NCBI GenBank assembly: GCA_965248495.1
Contig: CBDFJL010000003.1
Location: 1,984,001-2,048,000 of the forward strand
Length of the DNA: 64,000 nt
Direction: 5' to 3'
Source of the DNA: CAUYXS01 sp965248495
Lineage (GTDB): Bacteria; Chloroflexota; Dehalococcoidia; Lucifugimonadales; Australimonadaceae
A program made the translations under genes and the position numbers. Within the stretch, counting starts at the first letter, position 1; every line of letters starts with the position of its first letter. Positions 55,432-64,000 of the stretch are shown here, in pieces. A model generated the notes under the pieces. It had not been told where the DNA came from and did no database searches. It saw only the letters and a list, made by a program, of their open reading frames with translations.

Positions 55432-55765
55432 ATCCTAGGCCAGGACCATCAGGTTGATCTATGCGACGGGCTGCCAATACCGTTAGGCGCCAGAGCTTGG
55501 ACGGGAAGTTCGACTTTCCCCAACTCCACCATGAACACTGCTAGCGGCCACAACGAGGTCTTCACATGGTGATGACGATGTTCCCCGGGACGCATCCTTC
55601 CCCAAATTAACGCGTCGGCTGGGACCCTTCTAGGTCACCGCTAGGCCCGCCAGCACGTGCACAGCCGATCGCAGAGCCGTAGGCCATGAAGCCCGCGGGT
55701 GCGGACCTGCCGGCTGGGCGAGGTGTCAACCTGTGACACTCACGTCTGGCCGCTACAATCGAGGC
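55432..55765. other. intergenic region, no gene seen
   Basis: About 330 bases between the divergent methyltransferase and VIT1-like genes. No protein-like frame or clear promoter boxes were recognised. Confidence 0.35.
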
Positions 55766-56893
55766 ATGGCAACCGAACAGCCACCGCGGGACGACCAGAC
55801 CCGCAAAGCCCGCTACCGGGACTACCTGAAGGGCGAGCTGAAGGGCGCGGCGCAGTATGCCGTCCTTGCACGGCTCGAGCGGGACCCTGAGCGGGCCGAG
55901 GTCTTTGCCAACCTGTCGAAGGCCGAAATGCGTCACGCGGCTCGCTGGGCCGAGGGGCTCGGTGTCGACGCAGCGTTCCTCAAGCCTAGCGGCGGCCTCG
56001 GCCTGTGGCTCTTCAGGCTCTACGCTCGTCTCATCGGTACGACACGCGTCATGCCGATGCTGCTCCGCGGTGAGGCGGAGGATATCCGCACGTACGCGGC
56101 CGACCCCGAGGGCCTCAGCATCGCCAAGGAGGAGCGGAGCCACGGCCGGACATTGCGGCGGCTGGCAGGGATTACCGACTCCGCGGAGTCCGTCCGCTCC
56201 GAGAGCCAACACCAGACGGGAGCGGGAGGCAGTCTGCGCGCGGCGGTCCTCGGCGTGAACGACGGCCTTATCTCCAACTTCAGCCTGGTCATGGGCGTGG
56301 CTGGCGCCTCGGGCAACCCAGACTTCGTACTGCTCGCCGGGCTGGCGGGACTCCTGGCCGGCGCCTTCTCCATGGCTGCCGGCGAGTACGTCTCCATGCG
56401 CTCACAGCGCGAGGTCTACGAGCACCAGATCGAGCTGGAACGGATCGAGATCGAGCAGTGGCCAGAGGAGGAGGAGGCAGAGCTCGTGCTGTTGTATCAG
56501 GCCAAGGGGATCCCGCGGGAGGACGCGAGACGCATCGCTCGCCAGGTCATGGCCGACCCGAAGGCAGCTCTCGACACCCTCAGCCGGGAAGAGCTCGGCC
56601 TGGACCCGGCCCAGCTGGGCTATCCAGTCGGGGCGGCGGCCAGCTCGTTCGCGGCTTTCGCCGCCGGCGCGCTGGTCCCCATCTTGCCATACCTGGCCGA
56701 CGCCGGGCGGCTCGCCTTCTCGCTGAGCGCGGCGCTGACCGCTGGCGCCCTCGCCTTGGTGGGCGCTTCATTGGCGTTTATCTCCGGTCGTAATCCGGTT
56801 CGTGGAGCCGTGCGCATGCTGCTCGCAGGTGGAGCCGCAGCAGCGGTGACCTTCGGCCTCGGACATCTCGTCGGGGATACCATCCTAGGCTAG
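55766..56893 (+). CDS. VIT1/CCC1-family transporter with N-terminal ferritin-like domain
   Basis: 375 residues. The first 140 form a rubrerythrin/ferritin-like helical domain (KGELKGAAQYAVLARLERDP, LSKAEMRHAARWAE, KEERSHGRTL with ExxH elements). After it comes the CCC1/VIT1 membrane domain: GVNDGLISNFSLVMG, MAAGEYVSMRSQREVYE and three more helices. Such fusions move Fe(II) or Mn(II), the ferritin-like part oxidising or sensing iron. ATG at 55766 was chosen as the first residue of the family alignment. Intact. Confidence 0.85.
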   Translation: MATEQPPRDDQTRKARYRDYLKGELKGAAQYAVLARLERDPERAEVFANLSKAEMRHAARWAEGLGVDAAFLKPSGGLGLWLFRLYARLIGTTRVMPMLLRGEAEDIRTYAADPEGLSIAKEERSHGRTLRRLAGITDSAESVRSESQHQTGAGGSLRAAVLGVNDGLISNFSLVMGVAGASGNPDFVLLAGLAGLLAGAFSMAAGEYVSMRSQREVYEHQIELERIEIEQWPEEEEAELVLLYQAKGIPREDARRIARQVMADPKAALDTLSREELGLDPAQLGYPVGAAASSFAAFAAGALVPILPYLADAGRLAFSLSAALTAGALALVGASLAFISGRNPVRGAVRMLLAGGAAAAVTFGLGHLVGDTILG

Positions 56894-56967
56894 GGTGAAG
56901 CTCCACCGGCTTTGCGGCCACCCTGGCGGCTCACTGGCCGTTGGCGGGCGGTGTTATCTTCTCGTGC

Positions 56968-57960
56968 ATGGACGCCGACCCGACTTCCATCGCAGCCCGC
57001 GATCCGACCACCGCCGCTGTTGAAGGTGTAGGGCCCGAGGAGTCGATCCCTGCGGTTGAGATAGTCGGCCTCACGAAGCGCTACGCCGGAGGAGCGCTCG
57101 CCCTCAACGGCCTGGACCTGAGCGTGCGCCAGGGCGAGATCTTCGGCTTCCTCGGACCTAACGGCGCAGGGAAGACAACCACCATTCGCCTCCTGCTGGA
57201 CTTCATCCGGCCGACGGCAGGGTCAGCCCGCATCTTCGGCCTCGATTGCCAGCACGACTCTCTCACGGTTCACGCACGCGTCGGCTATCTGCCTGGCGAG
57301 CTGTCGCTGTATGGCGGCTACACGGGCGAGCGTCTTATCAACCTCCTAAGCGACCTGCGGCCGGCGACCGTCGATCCCGCCTACGTGGAGCGAGTCTGCC
57401 GGCTCCTCAATGCCAACTTGGAGACACCTATCGACCAGCTATCGCACGGGAACAAACAGAAGATAGGCTTGGTGGCCGCCCTCATGGGGCAACCAGACCT
57501 CGTCATCCTCGACGAGCCGTCGACCGGCCTCGACCCGCTGGTGCAGGTGCGCGTACTCGACATCCTGCGCGAGGTGCGCGCCGAGGGGCGCACGGTGTTC
57601 TTCTCCTCCCACAACCTGGCCGAGGTCGAGCGCATCTGTGACCGCGTCGGCATCATTCGGCAGGGCAAGCTCGTGGCCGTGGAGAGCGTCGAAGACCTGA
57701 CGGCGCGGCGCCTGCACCGCACGCGCATCACCTTTGCGGAGGCGGTGCCGGAGGCAGCCTTCTCGACGCTCAGCGGCGTTCGGGTCTCCGAGCACGCCGA
57801 CGACGGCAGGACCATCGTCCTCGAGGTGTCCGGCGATATCGATGGCGTTCTGAAGGCGGCGGCCTCGTATCACGCCGTCACCTTGGAGGCGGAGCAGCCC
57901 TCATTGGAGGAGGCGTTCCTCTCCCTGTACGACGATGCGGCCCAAGGCCCCGCGGCATGA
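56968..57960 (+). CDS. ABC-2 type exporter ATPase
   Basis: 330 residues with Walker A GPNGAGKTTT, signature LSHGNKQKIG (replacing LSGGQ), Walker B LVILDEPSTGLDP and H-loop FFSSHNLAEVERIC, then the C-terminal regulatory segment of multidrug/antibiotic exporters. ATG at 56968 fits; TTG at 56941 is in frame. Its stop overlaps the start of the permease gene by four bases. The His in the signature loop is a known variant of this branch. Confidence 0.88.
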   Translation: MDADPTSIAARDPTTAAVEGVGPEESIPAVEIVGLTKRYAGGALALNGLDLSVRQGEIFGFLGPNGAGKTTTIRLLLDFIRPTAGSARIFGLDCQHDSLTVHARVGYLPGELSLYGGYTGERLINLLSDLRPATVDPAYVERVCRLLNANLETPIDQLSHGNKQKIGLVAALMGQPDLVILDEPSTGLDPLVQVRVLDILREVRAEGRTVFFSSHNLAEVERICDRVGIIRQGKLVAVESVEDLTARRLHRTRITFAEAVPEAAFSTLSGVRVSEHADDGRTIVLEVSGDIDGVLKAAASYHAVTLEAEQPSLEEAFLSLYDDAAQGPAA

Positions 57961-58807
57961 GGCTAGCGATGGCTGACCCTCTGTTCCGCAAGGCGCTCGG
58001 CGACCTCCGCGGCCAGATCCTAGGCTGGGGCATTGGCATCGGGCTCATGCTCATGCTGACCGTGCTGCTGTACCCCAGCATCGGGAGCGCATACGCGGAT
58101 GTCATCGACGAGCTGCCCGAGGGGTTCCTCTCGTTCCTCGGCGGCGCGACGTTCGACACCCTCGAGGGGTACCTCTCGATCGAGTTCTTCAGCTACGCGC
58201 CACTGGTCCTTGGCATCTTCGCCGTCATGGCGGGCAGCGCCAGCCTGGTGGGCGAGGAGTCGCAGGGGACGCTGGACCTGCTGCTGGCGCAGCCGTCAGG
58301 CGGCGGCGTTTGGCGCTGGCGAAGCTGGCAGGGCTCGTGGTCGCCACAGGCCTTCTTACCGGCATCGTCATCGCCTTCTTCTGGTTGAGCGTCGTGTTCA
58401 TCGACGCCGAATTTTCGGTGGCCCACCTCATGGCGTCATTGGTGCTCCTCTGGCCTTTTGAAGCAATGTTGGCCGTCGCATCGGCCCTACTGGCAATGGT
58501 GTTGCCGGGCCGGATGATCGCGGGCATGGTGCTGGCGGTTTACCTAGTCGCTTCCTACGTCCTCGAGTCGCTCTCGGCGACGCTGTCCGCCCTGGAGACG
58601 GTGAAGCCGCTGTTTCTCACCGCTTATTTCCAGGGTACCGAGGCCATAAACGGGGACATCAGCTGGGGCTACCTGGCCGCGTCCCTAGGGGCGATAGGCG
58701 TGCTCACCGCGACGACCGTGGCGGTCTTCGAGCGCAGGGACATCGGCACGCGGACCGCGATGCGGCTGCGGCTGCCCTCATTCCGACGGAACCACCGCCT
58801 AGCTTGA
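57957..58807 (+). CDS. ABC-2 type exporter permease (one frameshift)
   Basis: About 283 residues in two frames. The first has PLFRKALGDLRGQILGWGIG, a helix and GEESQGTLDLLLAQPSG; the second has LALAKLAGLVVATGLLTGIV and four further helices. A base is missing near 58299: restoring it gives SGRRRLALAKLAG. ABC-2 permeases of this type pair with the ATPase upstream to export drugs or lipids. Translation is coupled through the ATGA overlap. Confidence 0.8.
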
Positions 58808-58823
58808 GCCGACGGGGCATCAC

Positions 58824-58961
58824 TCAGCCCGTGCCGAATACTGCGCCGGCTAACGCGTAGGTCGCGAGAGTGATCCAGACGGCGCCGATGACATTCAGGC
58901 CAAACCCCACTTTCGCCATCTCGGGGATGGTCACATATTCGCTGCCGAAGATAACCGCGTT
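58824..58961 (-). pseudogene. C-terminal remnant of a DASS/SLC13-type anion transporter
   Basis: A 45-residue stretch without start reads NAVIFGSEYVTIPEMAKVGF then a membrane helix GLNVIGAVWITLATYALAG and a stop. This is the conserved end of sodium/sulfate-dicarboxylate symporters. Upstream sequence is unrelated. Confidence 0.55.
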
Positions 58962-59165
58962 GCGCTCGCCCCTGTCCACCCAGTGCGACTAAGGCATCTA
59001 GAGCCTCCACTAGGGCGCACCCTCCCCTTTCCTCGCCGGACTGTCACCTCAAGCGGTGCGCGACACCGCTGGAGGTTTATTACGGTCGGATAGCTACAGA
59101 GAACGACGAGCACGGCCCGCGCATCTCTCCGAGCATCCCGGGATGGAATTGACGCAGCGCAAGCA

Positions 59166-60122
59166 TCAGCCCGGGGGCCTGACGATCATCACAGGTCCAT
59201 CCCCGTGCCGAGCCACTTTGTCACTGATGCTGCCCAGCGCCCATCTACTGAGGCCTGACCTGCCATGAGAGGTCATGACCACCAACGTATCACCCTGCGT
59301 AGCACCGGCTGCGTTGATGATGGCCTCGCCTGGGTCAGCGTGAACGATGAGGGGCCTCGTCTTGGTAACACCGGCTGATTTCAGACGCTGCTGGGCCGCA
59401 TTGAGATAATCATCAACAGACAGGCCTGGCCTGAGCGACCACAGATCCCCCGGTTCCGTATGGATCGGTGTGGCGGTGAGGCATGTCACCTCTAGGTCTA
59501 GCGCCGTGGCTAGCGCGGCCGCGTGGGGCATGGCCACTTCGGCGAGCTCCGATCCGTCCAGGGGCAGTAAAATCCTTGTTATCCGAATTACGACGACTGG
59601 GTTCTGGCGGGCCCGCACCCGCACGAGGAAAGTTGGGCAACCCACCGACAAGTGGATCACCTTGTCGGCGACGCTCCCCAATAGCCACCTGCTAGGAGCG
59701 GACCGTCCGTGGGTTGCGATAACCACGAGCGTCCGAGGCACATTGGCCACTTCGAGCGCGATCGCTTCGGCGGCCTCACCCTCTCTCACAACGGTACGGA
59801 CCCGTGGCCACTGCTCACGAAGGGACAGGGCGCGGGTGGTGAGTCGGTTGGACGCGTCGAACTTTAAGCCCTCACGGTACAAGCGGGGCGTAAGTGCGGG
59901 TGGACCCGGCTCCTTTTCGTCGCCGTGTTCCGACACAGCCGACCGCGATCGATCATCCGGATCGCGAACTGGGTCGAAGTAGCGATTCGGTGGATCCGGC
60001 GCTGGTATTGCCTCAAACAACTCAATATCCGCGCCCACGGCCTGAGCGATCAGGTGGGCGTACGGCAGCGCTTGGTCAGCGGTGTCAGAGCCATCCAGGG
60101 GGACCAGGATTCGCTTATACAT
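59166..60122 (-). CDS. tandem universal stress protein (UspA domains)
   Basis: 318 residues with two Usp domains. Each begins with ILVPLDGSDTADQALPYA or ILLPLDGSELAEVAMPHA and ends with the ATP-binding G-x2-G-x9-G-[ST] pattern (THGRSAPSRWLLGSVADKV, SHGRSGLSRWALGSISDKV). ATG at 60122. Typical cytoplasmic stress protein; a second, broken tandem Usp gene lies upstream. Confidence 0.9.
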   Translation of the reverse strand: MYKRILVPLDGSDTADQALPYAHLIAQAVGADIELFEAIPAPDPPNRYFDPVRDPDDRSRSAVSEHGDEKEPGPPALTPRLYREGLKFDASNRLTTRALSLREQWPRVRTVVREGEAAEAIALEVANVPRTLVVIATHGRSAPSRWLLGSVADKVIHLSVGCPTFLVRVRARQNPVVVIRITRILLPLDGSELAEVAMPHAAALATALDLEVTCLTATPIHTEPGDLWSLRPGLSVDDYLNAAQQRLKSAGVTKTRPLIVHADPGEAIINAAGATQGDTLVVMTSHGRSGLSRWALGSISDKVARHGDGPVMIVRPPG

Positions 60123-60336
60123 GGCGCCTAGACCGGAGGACGTGCTCGCTGGCTCGGGTGAGCCTAGCCCGACGTCTGACAGCGAATGGTTCTGCGGTGG
60201 TCATGTGGTGAGCATGCATTCGGAGAAGCTGCCGCGGGTATCACGGGGTTTTGTCTAAAGTTTCGCCCCATTACCCCGGAGCCGGTTCCTCGCAGCTTCG
60301 TTCCCGCGCGCCGCTATCGTCGTCCGCTTGCCGGGC

Positions 60337-61284
60337 CTAGCCGCGTGCCGGGATCACTAGCACTGGACCCGCCGAATGACGTATGACGCGGTCTGTCACG
60401 CTGCCTAAGACCCAGCGCCCCATATCGGAACGTCCATGGGTCGTCATGACAACGAGCTTGGTCGGATCGTGGCCAACCTCGTCGACGATGGCCGTGCCCG
60501 GGTAGCCGTCGGCCGTATGGGTATCCACATTGGATGGACCCATGCGGCGGACTCTCTCTGCGGTTCGGACCGGGTAGTCGCGCACATCCGTGTCCACGTC
60601 GCTGTGATGTCCACGTAGACCTGAGGGGCGTAGTAGTCCTCGAAACCGAAGCCATAGGCGGCCGGCGAGATCGATCGCAGGACGGTCACGCTGGCTCCCA
60701 GCGCCTTCGCCGTCGTGACGCCGTGCGGGATCGACTCCTCCGAGCGCTCCGAGCCGTCCAGCGGTAGGACAACGTTCGACAGCTGGATGTCGAAGCTCTC
60801 CACCTCGCTCTCGCGACCAACACGGGTACTTGGGCATGGCGCACGACCTTGTCGGTCACGCTGCCCAGCACCCACCGCCCAATGCCCGATCGGCCGTGCG
60901 TGGACATCGCGATCAGCGAGCCCGGCTCGCTCTCGCCAAGGGAGACGATCGCGTCCGCGGGGTTGCCATCGACGACCTGTGTCGTGACCGTGACCCCGCG
61001 TTCCTGCAGCCCTACAGCTGCGGCATCCAGCCGTTTCTGTGCCTCGGCCTTCAAGCCCTTGCGAAGCTCAACCCACCGCGCGTCGGTGATGGTCTCTCGT
61101 TGCCGTAGCGCCGACTCGACTGCGCCCTCGCCCACGAGCGCTGCTGCCTGCGGGCGCTCGAAAATACAAGCACTGCCAAAAAGACGACCGTCGCACCGGT
61201 CGCTTTCGCAATGGTGTTGGCGTAGGGGAGCGCGTTGTTAGAGGCGGACGAGCCGTCGAGTGGGACGACAATTCTCTTGTACAT
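60337..61284 (-). CDS. tandem universal stress protein, broken by three frameshifts
   Basis: GAGGGAGGAAGGC precedes the ATG at 61284 (MYKRIVVPLDGSSASNNALP). The first domain changes frame near 61140 and ends with STHGRSGIGRWVLGSVTDKV. A second break near 60820 leads to NVVLPLDGSERSEESIPHG, and a third near 60610 to MTTHGRSDMGRWVLGSVTDRV, with the stop at 60337. Read together this gives a normal two-domain Usp of about 315 residues, paralogous to 59166-60122. Three indels in one kilobase suggest decay or poor base quality here. Confidence 0.7.
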
Positions 61285-61564
61285 GCCTTCCTCCCTCGGA
61301 GTGGCCCGAAGCCTACCTCCTTTGGGGTCGGGTCGCACGGTTCGAGCGCTCGCATATCAGTCGTCAACCTCGACAACGGCGTCACGAACGGACTTGACCT
61401 CGGCGAGCTACCTGCCGTGGGGTCCACCGTGAAGATCGCGAATGGGCATCAAACGACATTCCTCGCAGAGCATCGGGTGGCGCGCTGGTACGGGTCGCTC
61501 TCCCTCGTCCGCTTTGACACCGCCCGCGGACAGGACAATACGCTCACCTCATGGAGGTGTTGTG

Positions 61565-61946
61565 ATGGTAGAGACACAGGTATCCATAAAGACCACGGGC
61601 ATCGACCACGTCGTCCTATGGGTCGGTGACCTGGAGCGCTCCAAGCGCTTTTACATCGAGCTCCTCGGGATGTCCGTCGCCCATGAGAGCAGCTGGCAGG
61701 CGTTCCTCTGGTGTGGCGGGCAGCAGGTTGCCCTCTTCCAGGCCGGCGACGGCGATCCGGTGAAAACCGGCGCCGAATTGAACCACATGGCCCTCAACAT
61801 GGAACCGGGAGGCTATGAGGTAGTGAAGGCTCGCCTTGAGGCCGAGGGGATCGCTGTCAGTGGACGAACGGGGGACCCGACCTGCATCTATTTCAGGCGA
61901 CCCAGACGGCCACCGGCTCCAACTCCTTTACGAGGGGCACGACTAG
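61565..61946 (+). CDS. VOC-superfamily (glyoxalase/dioxygenase-like) protein, frameshift near its end
   Basis: GGAGG lies seven bases before the ATG at 61565. The domain starts GIDHVVLWVGDLERSKRFY (metal His) and has ELNHMALNM (second His). Near 61894 an extra base shifts the frame; otherwise it would end GDPDGHRLQLLYEGHD with the metal Glu and a stop at 61944-61946, giving 126 residues. Members include glyoxalases, fosfomycin resistance enzymes and type I extradiol dioxygenases; one-domain size fits the first two. Confidence 0.78.
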
Positions 61947-62315
61947 CCACTGGGTGGACGGCGTAGCACCTGCCGGCGTATGGCTTCTTTAGCGTAAGGT
62001 ACGCACGCAGCCTAGTGATCGTTTAAAGGCGGACCTCCGCGCGAAGAGCTCCAAGCTCTCCGCATCGCTAATGTCGACAGGGTCGTACCGGTCCCCCCGT
62101 TTGTGCTTACGCGCATCAAAGCTGAAGACGGCAGCACGGTTCGCTCCCACATCAAGCTAACCAAGCTAGTTGGTGCATTGCGTGGTTTTCGGCGACACCC
62201 AGGGGTCAAACAGCCGGCCTGACTCGAGGAATGTCATCGGCTCCTTGCGGACTCGTTGCGGGGCCTCCACGATGTCCGCCCGCCGAATCTCACCCGTTCT
62301 CAGGGCACACGGCAT
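61947..62315. other. intergenic region with an unassigned fragment
   Basis: About 370 bases. From about 62020 to 62222 a frame without start reads EELQALRIANVDRVVPVPPF and HIKLTKLVGALRGFRRHPGV; it looks more protein-like than its surroundings but matches nothing I recognise. It may be the end of a lost gene. Confidence 0.3.
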
Positions 62316-63455
62316 ATGGCTGCCCCATCTGGTCCCGCAATAGAGTTCTTCGCCCAGCGCCTTGGTTTATACGAGCCCGAGGATTTCGTCTTCGGCGTGA
62401 TGGTGGAGCGGCTTGCGCATGAACACAGCGGCCGGGTCCACTTTGCCGAACATGATCTCTCCCGCGATGACGGATCGGCTAAGGGGCGTCGGGGCGATGA
62501 TGGCCTAGTAGGGACCTCTGAGCTCCTTGGTGATGGCGTTTTCGAGTCTGTGAGCTACGAGAAGGGGCACCCGTCTTCCATTACGTGGGTCGCGCCGGAC
62601 GGTGTCGCGCAGGCCTCGCTCAGTGTCTTCGGCGAGACAGAGCGCCTCGCGCGCGCCAGCGTGAAGGTGTTCTGGCCCGACGGCAGCGACTTTCCTGACA
62701 GGCTGAGCCTCGCCATGAAAAAGCGTGGCTTCGTCCCTGCGCACAACGGCAGGGATTCCGACGAGGTCGACGTCGTGTTCGCTCGCCCTGACATCGGTAC
62801 CGGCATCAAGGTCGAGCACTACGCCTTCCCTCCAGAGCCGCTTGCCAGTGTCGCCGGCAACTATCGTCCTGACGTCGTGACCCGGGCCTGGGATCTGATC
62901 GACCGGCTGAAGAGCCAATCGCACGGGCTGGTCATCGTGAACGGGCCGCCCGGCACGGGAAAGACCCACCTGATCCGAGCGCTCATGGCGGAGCTGAAGG
63001 ACGAACGCCAGGCCGTCGTCTGCACGCCCGCACTCGATTTCGTACGAGAGGCACCGCTGCTGATGGATGTCACGACATCGTTCGAGCGAAGCCTCGTCGT
63101 CTTCGAAGACGTTGGCGGCGTGCTCGCGACCCAGGCTCCCTCTCAACACGTGGAATCGAACGCGGCCTTGCTGAACTTCAGCGACGGGCTGCTGTCGATT
63201 TTGTCCGACTCGATTCTGCTGCTGTCCTTCAACACGGATATCGGCAACGTGAATCCAGCCCTCCTGCGGCCTGGACGGTGTCTGGCCCACATTGAGGTGC
63301 CGCCGCTGCCGTTCGAGCAGGCCCAGGGATTGGTGCCGTTCCCTCTGATCACCCAGCGCGAGTACGTCTTGGCGGACCTCTACGAGGCACGGCGCCGGGG
63401 TGTACCTCCGGACGGCACCCCACACCGGATTGGCTTCGCCAGCACCCAGCGCTAG
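62316..63455 (+). CDS. AAA-type ATPase
   Basis: 379 residues. The N-terminal 190 residues are an unrecognised domain; the C-terminal domain has Walker A GPPGTGKTH, Walker B LVVFEDVGGVL, sensor-like SFNTDIGNVNPALLRPGR (with Arg finger) and a short lid. The last features match classical AAA proteins such as the BCS1/proteasomal ATPase group. ATG at 62316; the frame is open to 62256. It stands alone, so its partner is unknown. Intact. Confidence 0.8.
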   Translation: MAAPSGPAIEFFAQRLGLYEPEDFVFGVMVERLAHEHSGRVHFAEHDLSRDDGSAKGRRGDDGLVGTSELLGDGVFESVSYEKGHPSSITWVAPDGVAQASLSVFGETERLARASVKVFWPDGSDFPDRLSLAMKKRGFVPAHNGRDSDEVDVVFARPDIGTGIKVEHYAFPPEPLASVAGNYRPDVVTRAWDLIDRLKSQSHGLVIVNGPPGTGKTHLIRALMAELKDERQAVVCTPALDFVREAPLLMDVTTSFERSLVVFEDVGGVLATQAPSQHVESNAALLNFSDGLLSILSDSILLLSFNTDIGNVNPALLRPGRCLAHIEVPPLPFEQAQGLVPFPLITQREYVLADLYEARRRGVPPDGTPHRIGFASTQR

Positions 63456-63766
63456 GCCCTAACCCACACCCCCTGCCCGCCCCCGCACGGTGGGGAGGCG
63501 GCGAGGGGCATTAAGGCATAGCTACCGTCTCCGACAGTAGCAGACGCTTCCCAGCGCTCTCAGGCGGTTTCCGACCGTTGCCGTTCACTGCAGCGCGTTG
63601 CCGCGCCGCAGCGTGCTTCACGACACGTTCTGCCCAGGCGCCACACACGGCCATCACCGCCCAATTACAGGCTCTTGGTGGTGCAGAACACTGCGTTTCT
63701 GCCACTGGGTTGCCGTCATCCGTTGTACGATCAAACCGCATCACCCCCAGATGGTTTCCAGTTGCA
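63456..63766. other. intergenic region
   Basis: About 310 bases. A GC-rich imperfect inverted repeat (about 63470-63508, CCCCTGCCCGCC against GGCGGCGAGGGG) shortly after the ATPase gene may act as terminator. Nothing else recognised. Confidence 0.35.
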
Positions 63767-64000
63767 TGCAGCCACAGGCACGCTATGACGCCCTCGTTCT
63801 GGAACGGCTCGCAGCCATGCGCGCGCAGCCGAGATTCCGTTCGATCCGACGGCGGTGCCTGGCACGCATGGCACGCACCAAGACTTTTCGCTCGGTCGAA
63901 GAGTGGCAATGCGCTGACGAGAACCTTCAGGCGAATGCTGCAGACGCATGGTGGGCCATTCGCCGCGACGCCGGGGCTCTGGCCGAAGCCTATTCACTCT
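63767..64000 (+). CDS. hypothetical protein, cut by the right edge
   Basis: An open frame from ATG at 63767 runs off the window (78 codons). It is Arg/Ala-rich and helical (YDALVLERLAAMRAQPRFRS, WWAIRRDAGALAEAYSL). No ribosome site or family recognised. Confidence 0.35.

Noticed and set aside
62012..62222. possible gene fragment between the VOC protein and the AAA ATPase
   Set aside because: No start codon, ribosome site or recognisable family; kept only as a note in the intergenic entry.
1..64000. CRISPR array, rRNA genes, replication origin
   Set aside because: No regularly spaced direct repeats, no rRNA-like conserved stretches and no DnaA-box clusters or dnaA/parAB genes were seen.

Overview
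The window looks like a chromosomal segment of a high-GC, free-living bacterium. Lipoproteins whose signal Cys is followed by Pro/Thr-rich spacers, many paralogous Rieske oxygenases, LigB-type extradiol proteins, MFS carriers and a peptide-type ABC importer fit an uncultured marine or soil Chloroflexota (Dehalococcoidia/SAR202-like) organism. That assignment is inference; no rRNA or other marker gene is present.

Layout. 0-6 kb: an oxygenase operon behind a divergent MarR regulator. It has two Rieske oxygenases (one cut by the window edge), two ferritin-like diiron-type proteins, two 2[4Fe-4S] ferredoxins and a small membrane protein. A consensus promoter and a palindrome at its start site lie between the regulator and the operon. 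6-10 kb: two MFS carriers and a sugar-nucleotide-type epimerase on the minus strand. 10-13.7 kb: a homocysteine S-methyltransferase-like protein, a cupredoxin lipoprotein and an amidohydrolase-like lipoprotein. 13.8-20.8 kb: a lipoprotein of unknown role, an MMPL/RND exporter and a large PA14/HExxH lipoprotein, all frame-disrupted. 20.9-22.3 kb: a graveyard with the ends of a serine recombinase, an MFS carrier and an IS6-like transposase.

22.4-40.2 kb is the intact catabolic core. It holds two LigB-family proteins (one without its metal ligands), an aldo/keto reductase, a PQQ-like beta-propeller protein, three highly similar Rieske alpha subunits, an alpha/beta hydrolase, one beta subunit, a small GDQ-motif protein and a complete Dpp/Opp-type ABC importer. 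Together they suggest uptake, ring hydroxylation, cleavage and hydrolysis of aromatic or polycyclic compounds. 40.3-45.4 kb: a secreted NEW3-like protein, a transglutaminase-like membrane protein with Cys replaced by Ser, and a DUF58 protein. 45.6-48.1 kb: remnants of oxygenases and a cupredoxin, plus a tRNA-Pro 3' half with its terminator, probably an integration scar. 48.4-50.6 kb: a second alpha/beta/GDQ-protein dioxygenase set, frame-disrupted. 50.9-64 kb: a cytochrome c lipoprotein, a phosphotransferase/P-loop kinase fusion, a cysteine synthase-like enzyme, a methyltransferase, a VIT1/CCC1-like protein, an ABC exporter, universal stress proteins, a VOC protein and an AAA ATPase.

At least fourteen single-base indels break otherwise convincing genes at 13.9-20.7 and 48.9-61.9 kb, while the catabolic core is clean. 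Several lie in G/C runs, so base-calling error is as likely as real decay. Repaired reading frames are given where they can be read.
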